A DNA stretch of 64,000 nt from CAMCXE01 sp046347475 (GTDB lineage: Bacteria > Pseudomonadota > Gammaproteobacteria > Pseudomonadales > Cellvibrionaceae), in the NCBI GenBank assembly GCA_046347475.1, contig JAXMGD010000003.1:62001-126000 (forward strand), given 5' to 3'. The stretch's first letter is position 1. The number at the start of each line of letters is the position of its first letter. Positions 25,484 through 35,284 of the stretch are shown here, piece by piece. Both the position numbers and the translations under genes were made by a program. The notes below the pieces were generated by a model. It made no database searches. It was given only the letters and a program-made list of their open reading frames with translations, and had not been told where the DNA came from.

Positions 25484-27007
25484 TTAGAACGTTAGGCGCG
25501 GGCCTAGGGCGTTGGAGAACGAGGGGTTGGGGTGTTGCAGCGGATTGCTTGCGCGGCGCGGCGCGGCCAGGCTGTTGGTGCCGCAGCTGCCGCTATCGAT
25601 ATGCTTTAAGGCCGCCGCCAGCAAAGGCTCTTGCAGGCTGCCCAAAGGCTCGTTGTAGGGGTCGGACACCTCACAGCCTAATGGGCTGCCCTGGGCCTGC
25701 ACAGAATTGCGCGGCGCCAGGCCATTTTCAAAGTCGCTAAACCCCTTGGCGTTTTCGTAGCGGAAATTAATAGTGAAATACTCAAAGCCGCAATTGGACA
25801 GTGGAATCATGCCGAAGGGTTTGCCGCAGGTGGCTGCGCCCACCTGGATCACCGGGAAGTTGGCCCCGCGCAGGCCGTTAATCAGCGACTCACTGGCAGA
25901 ACAGGTACTGTGGCTGGTCAATACATACAGGCGCTTAAGGTTCAAACTAGGCAGTGCTTGACCCTTGGGCATATCGCCGCCGGCGCCTTGGGTAGTGTCA
26001 AAAAAGGCAATCTCCTCATCGCCGCCATAGAGATTATTGCCCGGCGCGTAGCGCAGGGTTGAAAACACACGCATCCCCTTAAGGGAGGTGCCGCCCACCA
26101 TAAAGGCAAGCTCCGAGGCCACGTCTAAATAACCGCCGCCGTTAAAACGCAAATCGAGAATTAAATCCTGCGCGCCGTGTTGGTTAATGGTGTTGACCGC
26201 CTCCGTCAGCTCGCGCTCCGCTGTACCGTTAAAACTGCCAAAGGAAAAATAAGCCACTGTATGGCCATCGGCGGCGCTGAAATAACTAATGTTCTGCACG
26301 CTATTAACCGTAATTTCCTCGGCGGTTAAGCGTTTTTCTGCCTGCACCTCACCCCGGCTATTTTTAAACACAAAACGGTGGCTGGGTGAATCATCGGTGG
26401 GGTATACAGCGGTAATAAAGCGATCATAACCGAGCGCTTGTTCGGTTAAACCATCGATGGTAACAACCCGATCGCCGCGCACCACGCCCGCTAAAGCGGC
26501 CGGTGAATTGCGCTCCACATAGGTGACAACCACTTCTTGATTGCCATCGCGGAACCAGCTAATCCCGTAACTTAAGGGTTTGCCGAGGACAAATTCTTGG
26601 TAATTCTTTTGTGACGATTCGTAAAAATGAAATCGGTCGGAGGGGATTTTTAATAAATCAAAATACTCCTGCGGATTCAGGCTCGTGGTGGGATCTTGAT
26701 CGCTTAATTGCCCGGCCCATAAATAGGTTTGGTGGCTGTAACTGCGCAGGGCGAATTTTTCATGGGCGGCGCTACCGGCGCGATCCTCATAGGGCCTACC
26801 GGTGGCCGGGTCAACACCCGAACGCGGCGCCGCGCAGCGATTCATGTACTGATCAAACGGCGCGTACTGGCCCTGGGTCCAACTGAGCGAGGCGCCATTA
26901 ACCGGTGTTGATGTCACCTTGGACTCACCGCAGCCAACCAACAGGCTCACCCCCAATACCAGCACAAGGCTCACCCCGTGGGTATCCCTCACTAAATTTG
27001 TACGCAT
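25484..27007 (-). CDS. S41-family (C-terminal processing-type) peptidase lipoprotein
   Basis: I prefer the ATG at 27007, which has GGAG ten bases upstream, over the GTG at 27013, which has it four bases upstream. Counting from the GTG, a hydrophobic segment ends in the lipobox LLVGC with Cys28. A PDZ-like region follows (VERNSPAALAGVVRGDRVVTIDG). The S41 core has DLRFNGGGYL, the SASE motif (Ser372-Glu375) and Lys398 in CGKPFG, the Ser/Lys dyad of tail-specific proteases. It is expected on the periplasmic face of a membrane. Length (about 507) is longer than simple CtpA. The C-terminal tail (GLAAPRRASNPLQ...) looks unstructured. The gap 25257-25483 contains a short GC-rich hairpin (25454-25470) and nothing else. 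Confidence 0.85.
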   Translation of the reverse strand: MRTNLVRDTHGVSLVLVLGVSLLVGCGESKVTSTPVNGASLSWTQGQYAPFDQYMNRCAAPRSGVDPATGRPYEDRAGSAAHEKFALRSYSHQTYLWAGQLSDQDPTTSLNPQEYFDLLKIPSDRFHFYESSQKNYQEFVLGKPLSYGISWFRDGNQEVVVTYVERNSPAALAGVVRGDRVVTIDGLTEQALGYDRFITAVYPTDDSPSHRFVFKNSRGEVQAEKRLTAEEITVNSVQNISYFSAADGHTVAYFSFGSFNGTAERELTEAVNTINQHGAQDLILDLRFNGGGYLDVASELAFMVGGTSLKGMRVFSTLRYAPGNNLYGGDEEIAFFDTTQGAGGDMPKGQALPSLNLKRLYVLTSHSTCSASESLINGLRGANFPVIQVGAATCGKPFGMIPLSNCGFEYFTINFRYENAKGFSDFENGLAPRNSVQAQGSPLGCEVSDPYNEPLGSLQEPLLAAALKHIDSGSCGTNSLAAPRRASNPLQHPNPSFSNALGPRLTF

Positions 27008-27250
27008 CGCCACACCGCTCCATTAATTCATTAAATTGATTATTGCCCGCCGGAAATTACGCTTCATTCCCACTATCTAACCCTACTGCCTAAAGGCGGG
27101 TTAATCAGGGCGGCAGGCTAACCGCCCCACAGACAAAAGCCAGCCGAGCGCGGTGCTTACAACCGCCCTGCGCCTTTGTTCAAGTGTACGCCAAGCGCTG
27201 CGCGGCATGAATTAACAAACCCTCAAGCTGGGCCATAGGTCAAGGTTTTT

Positions 27251-28618
27251 ATGCGCAAAGACGCTACACTTGCGCGCTTTACTCGCTGCAAGAGCTTGCC
27301 TATGTCCACGCCCAAATCTCAGGTTCCACCGCTACCGCCTTCGTGCACCTCACAACCGATTACCTGGGTGGGCATTATTTGTATGTTAGCGTGCCTCTTC
27401 AGCCTGCGCTTCTTACCCCCCATGGCGCTGAGTTATCAAGTCGTATTTATTCTTGCCGGCTACGTAATTCCCATCGCCCTATTGGAATGGAAATACCTCA
27501 AGCCCCAACAGCGCCCCTCCTCGGGCCTGGATTTTACCAACCCACCTAAAGCGGCCAACCTCAGCCGAGTGGCCACTAAATTATTTGGCCTTTACGCCAC
27601 TTTAGGCCTTATGGCGCTGTTTTACAGTTTAATTCCTGAATACATTGGCGGTTTTTACGCGCGCTACTGGCAATTTATTTACGATGTTGCCTTTTTATTT
27701 GTGCCCGCCTCAGTGGTGTATTTTGCCTGGGTTGATCGACGCATGCGCCACCCTGAAGACGGTTATTATCAATTTGGCCGGTTTTTAATGGGTAAAACCC
27801 AAGGCCTAAACCCCGCCAAAATTCGCCAACACCTCACCGGCTGGGGCGTTAAGTTTTTCTTTTTACCCCTGATGTTTATTTACTCCCTAGATTTTTATAA
27901 AAAGGCCCAGGGCTGGCATTTATTGGATTGGGAATTTTTGCAAACCAAAGGCGCCACCATTCCTACCGATGTGTTTTACGGCATTGATGTAGTGATTGTC
28001 ACCGTAGGTTATTTATGTACCCTGCGCATTTTTGACTCCCACATCCGCTCCGCCGAACCCACCGCCGCCGGTTGGTTATGGGCGCTCCTGTGTTACGAGC
28101 CCATTTGGTCGTTTGTGGCCGCCGCGTACATTAATTACAACTCAGATAATTTTGAGTGGTACCAATGGCTGGATGGCAACTTGGTCTTACAGGGTATTTG
28201 GGGCGGCGCTATTTTAATTTTGACGTTTATTTATATGCTGGCGAGCGTGGGTTTTGGCCTGCGTTTTTCCAATCTCACCAACCGAGGCATTATCACCAAC
28301 GGCGTTTACGCCTGGTGCAAACACCCGGCGTATGTGAGTAAAAATCTAAGCTGGTGGTTAATTGCCGTGCCGTTTGTATTACACGATAAAGCCACCTATT
28401 TAAGCGTCCTGCGTGACTGCGCCGCGCTCTTAGCCCTCAATGGAATCTATTTCCTGCGCGCTCGCACCGAAGAGCGCCACCTCTCCTCCGACCCCACCTA
28501 CGTGGCCTACGGCCTGGCCATGAATGAGCGCAGCATTTTTGCACCACTGGCCCGCAAACTGCCGTTTTTACAGTACAAACCCAGCCAAGCTTTGGTGGAT
28601 TTAAAGGAATATCAATAG
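27251..28618 (+). CDS. Multi-pass membrane protein of the isoprenylcysteine methyltransferase (ICMT) type
   Basis: The 455-residue frame has about nine to ten hydrophobic segments. The C-terminal part carries the ICMT/PEMT-like signature, NRGIITNGVYAWCKHPAYVSKN and later RARTEERHLSSDPTYVAYG. That is a SAM-binding 'G.Y.W.KHPxY' block plus 'EERxLxxxPxYxxY'. It is probably a membrane methyltransferase on a lipid or small hydrophobic substrate; the N-terminal ~200 residues are an extra membrane module of unknown role. Both ATG 27251 (AAGG upstream) and ATG 27302 (MSTPKSQ) are possible starts. It ends in a shared terminator with the convergent pilU. Confidence 0.7.
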   Translation: MRKDATLARFTRCKSLPMSTPKSQVPPLPPSCTSQPITWVGIICMLACLFSLRFLPPMALSYQVVFILAGYVIPIALLEWKYLKPQQRPSSGLDFTNPPKAANLSRVATKLFGLYATLGLMALFYSLIPEYIGGFYARYWQFIYDVAFLFVPASVVYFAWVDRRMRHPEDGYYQFGRFLMGKTQGLNPAKIRQHLTGWGVKFFFLPLMFIYSLDFYKKAQGWHLLDWEFLQTKGATIPTDVFYGIDVVIVTVGYLCTLRIFDSHIRSAEPTAAGWLWALLCYEPIWSFVAAAYINYNSDNFEWYQWLDGNLVLQGIWGGAILILTFIYMLASVGFGLRFSNLTNRGIITNGVYAWCKHPAYVSKNLSWWLIAVPFVLHDKATYLSVLRDCAALLALNGIYFLRARTEERHLSSDPTYVAYGLAMNERSIFAPLARKLPFLQYKPSQALVDLKEYQ

Positions 28619-28707
28619 GAGGCAGCTATCCGACAGGCTCACCATGAACCGGCTTGCGCACTGTTCTGGTGAGCCTGTGATGCGCTTCAAAAAAGCCCGC
28701 CACACAA

Positions 28708-28736
28708 TAAAAAAAGCGGCCTAGGCCGCTTTTTTT
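28708..28736. terminator. Bidirectional terminator between ICMT-like gene and pilU
   Basis: The stem AGCGGCCTAGGCCGCT (28715-28730) is flanked by a run of A on the left and T on the right, so it can terminate both converging transcripts. Confidence 0.9.
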
Positions 28737-28742
28737 GACATG

Positions 28743-29885
28743 TTAAAACCTGCGCACCCTATGGCTTTCATCTTCCTGAATCGATAACTCATCCGCCGCA
28801 TTTTTCAAATAATCCGCATCGGTTTCCGAACGCAGTTTAATCATCAAACGCAAGTCGTTGGGTGAGTCGGCGTGGGCCAAGGCATCTTCGTAGGTGATAC
28901 TGCCGCCTTCGTATAAATCAAATAAGGCTTGGTCGAAGGTCTGCATACCCAATTCGGTGGATTTTTTCATGAGTTCTTTAAGCTCATGCACATGGCCCTT
29001 GCGAATTAAATCGGCGGCTAAAGGCGTATTGAGCATAACTTCCAAACAAGCCCGGCGGCCATTGCCGTCGGGGGTGGGAATTAATTGTTGGGCGATAATG
29101 GCTTTTAAATTCAGCGATAAATCCATCCACAACTGTGAATGCCGATCAGCCGGGAAAAAGTGAATAATCCTATCGAGGGCTTGGTTGGCGTTGTTGGCGT
29201 GTAGGGTACATAAACACAGGTGGCCGGTTTCGGCAAAGGCTATGGCGTGGTCCATGGTTTCCCGCGAGCGCACCTCGCCGATCAAAATTACATCCGGCGC
29301 TTGGCGCAGGGTATTTTTTAAGGCCACTTCAAAACTTTCTGTATCAATGCCCACTTCCCGCTGAGTGATCACACAACCCTGGTGCTGGTGAATAAATTCA
29401 ATGGGGTCTTCAATGGAAATAATATGGCCTTTGGAATTGCGGTTGCGGTGGCCAATCATCGAGGCCAGCGAAGTGGATTTACCGGTACCTGTGGCGCCGA
29501 CAAATATAATTAAACCGCGCTTGGTCATCGCCAGTTCTTTAATAATTTCCGGCAGGCCTAAATCGTCGATTTTAGGGATATTAGTTTCAATGCGGCGCAA
29601 TACCATACCGGCTAAATTGCGCTGGTAAAATGCACTGGCTCGAAAGCGGCCTACGCCGCGCACGCTGATGGCAAAGTTTAATTCCTTGCGCTCAACAAAT
29701 TCTGCGCGCTGTTTTTCGTTCATGGTGGAGAGCACGGTTTCGCGGGATTTTTCCGGCGACAGCGGCGTGGTGGTGACCGGCACAATTTTGCCGTGTAATT
29801 TCATGGAGGGCGGTACACCGGCAGTAATAAATAAGTCGGACGCGCCTTTTTCCACCATCAGTTGTAATAAACGATCAATATCCAC
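28743..29885 (-). CDS. pilU: Type IV pilus twitching ATPase PilU
   Basis: The 380-residue protein is a PilT-type secretion ATPase. It has Walker A GATGTGKST, the Asp box ISIEDPIEFIH, Walker B DVILIGEVR and the His box. The C-terminal extension after the ATPase core (KLRSETDADY...) is typical of PilU rather than PilT. PilU assists PilT in pilus retraction at the cytoplasmic face of the pilus base. The start is GTG with GGGAG seven bases upstream. It lies 12 bp downstream of pilT in the same operon. Confidence 0.95.
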   Translation of the reverse strand: MDIDRLLQLMVEKGASDLFITAGVPPSMKLHGKIVPVTTTPLSPEKSRETVLSTMNEKQRAEFVERKELNFAISVRGVGRFRASAFYQRNLAGMVLRRIETNIPKIDDLGLPEIIKELAMTKRGLIIFVGATGTGKSTSLASMIGHRNRNSKGHIISIEDPIEFIHQHQGCVITQREVGIDTESFEVALKNTLRQAPDVILIGEVRSRETMDHAIAFAETGHLCLCTLHANNANQALDRIIHFFPADRHSQLWMDLSLNLKAIIAQQLIPTPDGNGRRACLEVMLNTPLAADLIRKGHVHELKELMKKSTELGMQTFDQALFDLYEGGSITYEDALAHADSPNDLRLMIKLRSETDADYLKNAADELSIQEDESHRVRRF

Positions 29886-29897
29886 GGCTGACTCCCA

Positions 29898-30932
29898 TTA
29901 AAATTTGTCGGGCATTTTGGCTTTTTCCCGCGCGCTTTCACGGGTGATGATGCGACGCTCTAATAAATCCGCGAGGCATTGATCCATGGTTTGCATGCCC
30001 ACATTGGCCCCGGTTTGAATGGCCGAGTACATTTGCGCTACTTTATCTTCACGAATTAAATTCCGAATCGCCGGTGTGCCACGCATAATTTCATGGGCCG
30101 CCACCCGGCCGCCGCCCACGCGTTTAAGCAGGGTTTGCGAAATAACCGCTTCTAAGGATTCCGAGAGCATGGAGCGCACCATGGATTTTTCCTGGGCGGG
30201 GAATACATCCACTACCCGGTCGATGGTTTTAGCGGCGGAGGTGGTGTGCAAGGTGCCGAATACTAAGTGGCCGGTTTCGGCGGCGGTGAGGGCTAGGCGA
30301 ATGGTTTCTAAGTCCCGCATCTCACCCACCAGGATAATATCCGGGTCTTCCCGCAGGGCCGAGCGCAGAGCCTCCGCAAAGCCGTGGGTATCGCGGTGCA
30401 CTTCCCGCTGGTTAATCAAACACTTTTTACTCTCATGCACGAATTCGATGGGGTCTTCGATGGTGAGAATATGGTGGTATTTGTTTTCGTTAATGAAGTC
30501 GATCATGGCCGCAAGTGTGGTGGATTTACCCGAACCTGTGGGGCCAGTTACCAACACTAAACCGCGCGGCACCGAGCTAATATCGCGAAACACCTGGCCC
30601 ATGCCCAGCTCCTCCATGGAGAGTACCTTGGAGGGAATGGTGCGAAATACCGCACCGGCACCGCGGTTTTGGTTAAAGGCGTTCACCCGGAAGCGCGCTA
30701 CACCGGGCACTTCAAAGGAGAAGTCAGTTTCTAGGAATTCCTCGTAATCCTTGCGTTGCTTGTCATTCATGATCTCGTAGATCAGACTGTGCACCTGCTT
30801 ATGGTCCATGGGCGGCAGGTTGATACGCCGCACATCACCATCCACACGGATCATCGGCGGTAGGCCTGCTGAAAGGTGTAAATCCGATGCGCGTTGTTTG
30901 GCGGAAAATGCGAGTAACTCGGTAATATCCAT
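29898..30932 (-). CDS. pilT: Type IV pilus retraction ATPase PilT
   Basis: The 344-residue protein has the standard PilT length and blocks: Walker A GPTGSGKST, the Asp box LTIEDPIEFVHES, Walker B DIILVGEMRD, and the AIRNLIRE motif needed for retraction. It drives pilus depolymerisation and twitching motility. It is the first gene of pilT-pilU and is divergent from yggS, with a ~100-bp shared promoter region. Confidence 0.97.
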   Translation of the reverse strand: MDITELLAFSAKQRASDLHLSAGLPPMIRVDGDVRRINLPPMDHKQVHSLIYEIMNDKQRKDYEEFLETDFSFEVPGVARFRVNAFNQNRGAGAVFRTIPSKVLSMEELGMGQVFRDISSVPRGLVLVTGPTGSGKSTTLAAMIDFINENKYHHILTIEDPIEFVHESKKCLINQREVHRDTHGFAEALRSALREDPDIILVGEMRDLETIRLALTAAETGHLVFGTLHTTSAAKTIDRVVDVFPAQEKSMVRSMLSESLEAVISQTLLKRVGGGRVAAHEIMRGTPAIRNLIREDKVAQMYSAIQTGANVGMQTMDQCLADLLERRIITRESAREKAKMPDKF

Positions 30933-31032
30933 AGTAAACCCTTAACTGGAAACCTTAACTTCACACGTAAGTGCTGGCGGCTGATTGTAACGGCAAGCCA
31001 TTTAACAAAGCTTGCATCAATTCGATAAGTAT

Positions 31033-31713
31033 ATGCACAAGATTGCACACAACCTAACCCAAGTATTAAACCGCATACAAGCGGCCGCCGAGGGCTGCGG
31101 GCGAAAGGCGCAGGACATCACACTTTTAGCCGTCAGTAAGACCCACAGCGGCGAAGCCGTTGCCGAAGCGGCCGCCGCAGGCCAGCGCGCCTTTGGCGAG
31201 AATTACCTGCAGGAAGCGCTGGAAAAAATCACCGCCTTGCAGGCGCTCAAGCTGCAGTGGCACTTTTTAGGCCCGATTCAAAGCAATAAAACCCGCGCCA
31301 TCGCCGAGCACTTCAGTTGGGTACACAGCCTTGGGCGCTTGAGTATCGCCCAGCGCCTCAACGCCGCGCGCCCCGCCGCACTTGGGCCATTAAATGTATG
31401 TATTCAGGTCAATGCCGACGGCGAGGCGAGCAAAAGCGGGGTGCCGCTGCAGGAAGTGGCGGCCCTGGCCGAACAGCTGCAAGGTTTAGCGCAGCTTAAA
31501 TTGCGCGGCCTGATGGCCATTCCCAACCCTGCCGATCCCGCGCCAGCCTTTAACGCCATTGCACAGGTGCAGGCGCAGCTCAACCGCGACTACGGCTGGC
31601 AGCTGGATACCCTCAGTATGGGCATGAGCGATGACCTTGATTTGGCCATCGCGGCAGGTTCTACTCTCGTCCGCGTGGGCACGGCTATTTTTGGCCCCCG
31701 CCATTACCCCTAA
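31033..31713 (+). CDS. yggS: YggS/PROSC-family PLP homeostasis protein
   Basis: I chose ATG 31033 (226 residues, start MHKIAHNLTQVLNRI), which matches the family start; the TTG at 31012 is not needed. The PLP lysine is in LLAVSKTH, followed by FGENYLQEA. WHFLGPIQSNKTR and MGMSDDLDLAIAAGSTLVRVGTAIFG are family blocks. YggS binds pyridoxal phosphate and is involved in PLP and amino-acid balance rather than a known catalytic step. It is 13 bp upstream of proC, as in pseudomonads. Confidence 0.95.
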   Translation: MHKIAHNLTQVLNRIQAAAEGCGRKAQDITLLAVSKTHSGEAVAEAAAAGQRAFGENYLQEALEKITALQALKLQWHFLGPIQSNKTRAIAEHFSWVHSLGRLSIAQRLNAARPAALGPLNVCIQVNADGEASKSGVPLQEVAALAEQLQGLAQLKLRGLMAIPNPADPAPAFNAIAQVQAQLNRDYGWQLDTLSMGMSDDLDLAIAAGSTLVRVGTAIFGPRHYP

Positions 31714-31726
31714 TAGAGGAAACAGT

Positions 31727-32548
31727 GTGGCCGTTATCAGTTTTATCGGCGCGGGCAACATGGCCCGCGCAATCGCCCAGGGTTTAATTCAGCAGGGCAC
31801 ACCTGCAGATCAGATCCTCATGACCGGCCCGAGGGCCGAGCATCTGGCAGGCCTGGCAGCTGAACTCAAGGTGCGCACCAGCACCGACAACCGCGCTGCC
31901 GCGAGCGAGGCCGATGTGCTGGTGTTATGCGTTAAGCCCCAGGTGATGGCGGGTGTATGCCAAGCCCTCGCAGGTGCGCTTAAAGCCAACTGCCTGGTGA
32001 TTTCCGTCGCGGCGGGCATACGCCTAGCGAGCCTTAGCCGCTGGCTGCAGCACAGCGCCATCGCCCGCGCCATGCCCAACACCCCGGCGCAAATCGGCCT
32101 GGGGGCAACCGGCGCGTTTGCCAACCGGCTGACAGCCGCCCAGAAGGTCACGGCTCAGCAGCTGCTGGGCGCCACCGGCCTTGTGCAGTGGGTGGATGAT
32201 GAGGCCCAGCTCGACACAGTGACAGCGGTCTCCGGCTCCGGGCCTGCGTATTTTTTCCTCTTGATGGAGGCGATGATTGAGGCAGCGGTGCAGCAGGGCA
32301 TCAGCCGCGAGGTGGCCCAAGCGCTGTGTTTACAAACCGCCCTGGGGGCAGCCAGTCTTGCCGCGCAGACCGGTGTGACACCCGCTGAATTGCGCCGCCG
32401 CGTGACCTCCCCTAAGGGCACCACCGAACAAGCCATACTGCAATTTGAGGCGGGCGGCCTTAAAGACTTGGTGCAAAAAGCCATGGACGCCTGTCAGGCG
32501 CGCGCTAAGAGCCTGGCCGATGAATTAGGTAGCGCGCCTTCTGTGTAA
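31727..32548 (+). CDS. proC: Pyrroline-5-carboxylate reductase
   Basis: The GTG at 31727 after GAGGA gives the canonical start AVISFIGAGNMARAIAQGL (273 residues); a longer frame from 31631 overlaps yggS and is rejected. The Rossmann motif GAGNMA is at the N-terminus. The C-terminal block SGSGPAYFFLLMEAM and the RRxVTSPKGTTE signature are present. The enzyme reduces pyrroline-5-carboxylate to proline with NAD(P)H in the last step of proline biosynthesis. Confidence 0.96.
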   Translation: MAVISFIGAGNMARAIAQGLIQQGTPADQILMTGPRAEHLAGLAAELKVRTSTDNRAAASEADVLVLCVKPQVMAGVCQALAGALKANCLVISVAAGIRLASLSRWLQHSAIARAMPNTPAQIGLGATGAFANRLTAAQKVTAQQLLGATGLVQWVDDEAQLDTVTAVSGSGPAYFFLLMEAMIEAAVQQGISREVAQALCLQTALGAASLAAQTGVTPAELRRRVTSPKGTTEQAILQFEAGGLKDLVQKAMDACQARAKSLADELGSAPSV

Positions 32549-32587
32549 GCCGTTAAGCCCATAAACACAACTGAATAAGAGCCCCCC

Positions 32588-33175
32588 ATGAGTACCGTCA
32601 TTTCGATTCTGCAATTTTTACTCAACACCCTCGGCAGTTTGTATTTATTAGCCATTTGTCTGCGTTTTTTAATGCAGCTGGCGCGGGCGGATTTTTACAA
32701 CCCGCTGTCGCAATTGGTGGTAAAACTCACCAACCCGCTGCTGTTGCCCCTGCGCAAAATTATTCCCGGCCTGTGGGGCGTGGATATGGCCTCGGTGGTG
32801 TTGGCGCTGTTATTTCACACGCTGATGGTGGAATTAATGATCCTGGTGCAACACGGCGTGTTGTATATGCCCTTTGCGGTGCTCTACTGGGCGCTGATCG
32901 GCACTGTTTTATTTGTCAGCCATATTTATTTAATTTTATTTTTTGTGGTGATGATCGCCAGTTTTATCGCGCCTTACAGCAGCAACCCAGCGCTTGTGTT
33001 GTGTTACCAAATTGTTGAACCGGTGCTGGCACCCTTTCGCAAAATTATTCCGCCCGCCGGTGGTTTTGATTTTTCCATGTTATTTGCAGGCCTAGTGATT
33101 ATGGTGGTGCGTATGGCCCTGCAGGGCATAGCGGCCACCTCCGGCGTGCCGTTGGGCATGTTGTTAGGGTTTTAA
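32588..33175 (+). CDS. yggT: YggT-family membrane protein
   Basis: The 195-residue protein contains two YggT repeats, each with two membrane helices and the motif 'NPLLLPLRKIIPG' or 'EPVLAPFRKIIPP' between them. The family is linked to osmotic or cation homeostasis and in some bacteria to cell division, without a defined activity. It sits between proC and yggU in the conserved yggS-proC-yggT-yggU order. Confidence 0.92.
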   Translation: MSTVISILQFLLNTLGSLYLLAICLRFLMQLARADFYNPLSQLVVKLTNPLLLPLRKIIPGLWGVDMASVVLALLFHTLMVELMILVQHGVLYMPFAVLYWALIGTVLFVSHIYLILFFVVMIASFIAPYSSNPALVLCYQIVEPVLAPFRKIIPPAGGFDFSMLFAGLVIMVVRMALQGIAATSGVPLGMLLGF

Positions 33176-33180
33176 TCGCG

Positions 33181-33474
33181 GTGTCGTTTTACCGCTGGCA
33201 GGGTGAGGATTTAATTTTGCAGGTCTTACTGCAGCCTAAAGCCTCCAGCAATCAATGGGTGGGGCCAGTGGAGGGGCGCATGAAAATTCGCCTCACCGCC
33301 CCGCCAGTGGAAGGCCAGGCCAACAGCCAACTTATTGAATTTCTCGCTAAACAATTTAAAGTGCCCAAAAGCCAGGTGCAGCTGTTAAGCGGTGAGCAGG
33401 CGCGCCAAAAAACGCTACAAATACAGGCACCGCGTTTATTGCCCGCTATTTTGGCAATCGAGAAACACAGCTAA
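33181..33474 (+). CDS. yggU: YggU/DUF167 family protein
   Basis: The 97-residue protein begins at GTG, five bases after yggT. It has the family pattern VLLQPKASSNQWVGP, LTAPPVEGQANSQLIEFLA and VQLLSGEQARQKTLQI. The function is unknown. It closes the conserved operon with yggT. Confidence 0.92.
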   Translation: MSFYRWQGEDLILQVLLQPKASSNQWVGPVEGRMKIRLTAPPVEGQANSQLIEFLAKQFKVPKSQVQLLSGEQARQKTLQIQAPRLLPAILAIEKHS

Positions 33475-33534
33475 CCCAGCGCTCTGCATTCAGCTTAATT
33501 CACTCAACCGCACACAGGCCAAGAGGTTTGTTCG

Positions 33535-35232
33535 ATGGACAAGGAGTATCGACCTAGCCTCAATGGCAGCAGCGACAGTATTCAAGCGCCTAAATTAAAA
33601 ACCTTTCGCAGCCTGCAACTGCAGGCCCTGCTGGCCGCTGTTCTGTGGCTGCTAAGCGCACTGTTTATTACTCATCACTTGGCGGATCAAAACCTACGCA
33701 GGGATTTAGTCAGCGAAGAACAATCCTTAAATAAGGATACCAACCATATTTTAACCGCTCTGGAGCAGACCATGCACCAGGCCGAACAGCTTTCTAAAAC
33801 GCTCTCATTTGACCGCTCCATTATTAGGCTCACCCAGACGGCCAACCAACAAACGGCACAAATTGAAGCGCTCAATGAATCCGCGCGGGTGCCGTTTATT
33901 CTGAATTTATCAGGTGCCACAGCTGTGAATAGTTTGTTTGCCCAGCTGGCCCAACACATAGAGGCCGAACAATTATTTGCCCTTAACCAAGCCGGTTATT
34001 GCATTGGCTCAAGCCGCGCGGAACAACAAGATGGCTGTATTGGGGTGAATTATTCTAGCCGTGATTATTATCAAGCCGCCAAAACCTATGGTACTGGCCG
34101 ACAATTTGCCATAGGCCGGGTACATCCCACGCCGTCTTTTTTCTTTGCCACCGCCATCAATGACAACAATAATTTTGCGGGCGTTGTCATTGTGCGGCAA
34201 AAAGTGGGGCAAATTGTGCGCTTTCTCAGCCAAAAAAATATGCCCGTGGCCGTTACCGATAAAAACGGCATAGTGCTCAGTAGCAATCAGGAGGATTTTT
34301 TATTTCAACAAATCGCGGCTGAAGGACAAGCACTACCCCAAAAAGAGGCCGTGCAACGTATTTTTAAACGCGACAGCTTAAGTATTGTGCCATTAAAATT
34401 CATCGCCTCCCCGCAGCCGGGCTTAAAACTGGTAGCCCTTGAAGGCAAGCGTTACCTATTATTCGGCTCGGCGCTACAAGCGGGCGATTTTTATGTTTAC
34501 GTATTTAGCCCCATTGAAAGCCTTTTTCTCGCCCAGGAAAAATACTGGCTTACCGGTGGAATTATTATTGTGCTGGGTTTGTTGGTAATTTTACTCATTG
34601 AGCGCAATATAAATTACACCCAGCATCGCCAAGCGCATTTAAATGCCCTCTCGGCGGCCAATCAGTCCTTGGCGCTTGCGTCCCAGGAGCTGTATTTTCT
34701 GTCCGTTACCGATGTATTAACCGGCATCGCAAATCGGCGTTTTTTTACCGCTCGTTTAACTGAGGAAATCGACCGCTGCCTGCGGGCTGAACCTGCCCAC
34801 AGGCCCGCCCATAGCACCCTGGCGCTGCTGGCCATCGACATAGATTTTTTTAAAACGATTAACGACACCTACGGCCACCCTGCAGGGGATCAAGCCATTT
34901 GCACCCTAGCAAGCATTTGTAAAAGCGCCCTGCGCCCCTACGATGTATTAGGGCGCGTCGGTGGCGAGGAATTTGCAGTTTTGCTGATCGATACAAACGC
35001 TCAACAGGCAGAAGAAATTGCCGAGCGTATTCGCACACTGTGCCTCAATACGGCGATTCACCACGAGCAGCAGATATTTAATCAATCCTGCTCAATCGGT
35101 GTAGCGCTCTATCAGTTTGGCGATAGCGCCGAACAATTGTTATCACAAGCCGATCGCGCCTTATATCGCGCGAAACACGCTGGCCGCAATTGTGTGCAGG
35201 TTTTTAGTAAAGAGCCGCCCATTTCCGTCTGA
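33535..35232 (+). CDS. Membrane-bound Cache-GGDEF diguanylate cyclase
   Basis: The 565-residue protein has a first membrane helix at ~27-48 and a periplasmic domain of about 290 residues. That domain has Cache-like motifs (YSSRDYYQAAKTYGTGRQFAIGR is the family block). A second membrane helix spans ~343-362. The GGDEF domain starts at VTDVLTGIANRRFF, with GGEEF at 476-480 and an RxxD I-site (RPYD, 467-470). It should synthesise c-di-GMP in response to a periplasmic small-molecule ligand, with product inhibition. It follows yggU by 60 bp and may be a separate unit. It converges on rlmI. Confidence 0.93.
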   Translation: MDKEYRPSLNGSSDSIQAPKLKTFRSLQLQALLAAVLWLLSALFITHHLADQNLRRDLVSEEQSLNKDTNHILTALEQTMHQAEQLSKTLSFDRSIIRLTQTANQQTAQIEALNESARVPFILNLSGATAVNSLFAQLAQHIEAEQLFALNQAGYCIGSSRAEQQDGCIGVNYSSRDYYQAAKTYGTGRQFAIGRVHPTPSFFFATAINDNNNFAGVVIVRQKVGQIVRFLSQKNMPVAVTDKNGIVLSSNQEDFLFQQIAAEGQALPQKEAVQRIFKRDSLSIVPLKFIASPQPGLKLVALEGKRYLLFGSALQAGDFYVYVFSPIESLFLAQEKYWLTGGIIIVLGLLVILLIERNINYTQHRQAHLNALSAANQSLALASQELYFLSVTDVLTGIANRRFFTARLTEEIDRCLRAEPAHRPAHSTLALLAIDIDFFKTINDTYGHPAGDQAICTLASICKSALRPYDVLGRVGGEEFAVLLIDTNAQQAEEIAERIRTLCLNTAIHHEQQIFNQSCSIGVALYQFGDSAEQLLSQADRALYRAKHAGRNCVQVFSKEPPISV

Positions 35233-35284
35233 GCGCCCAATGGGGAAAATGCGGTTTAATTCTCGATACGTATTTAACGCGCTG

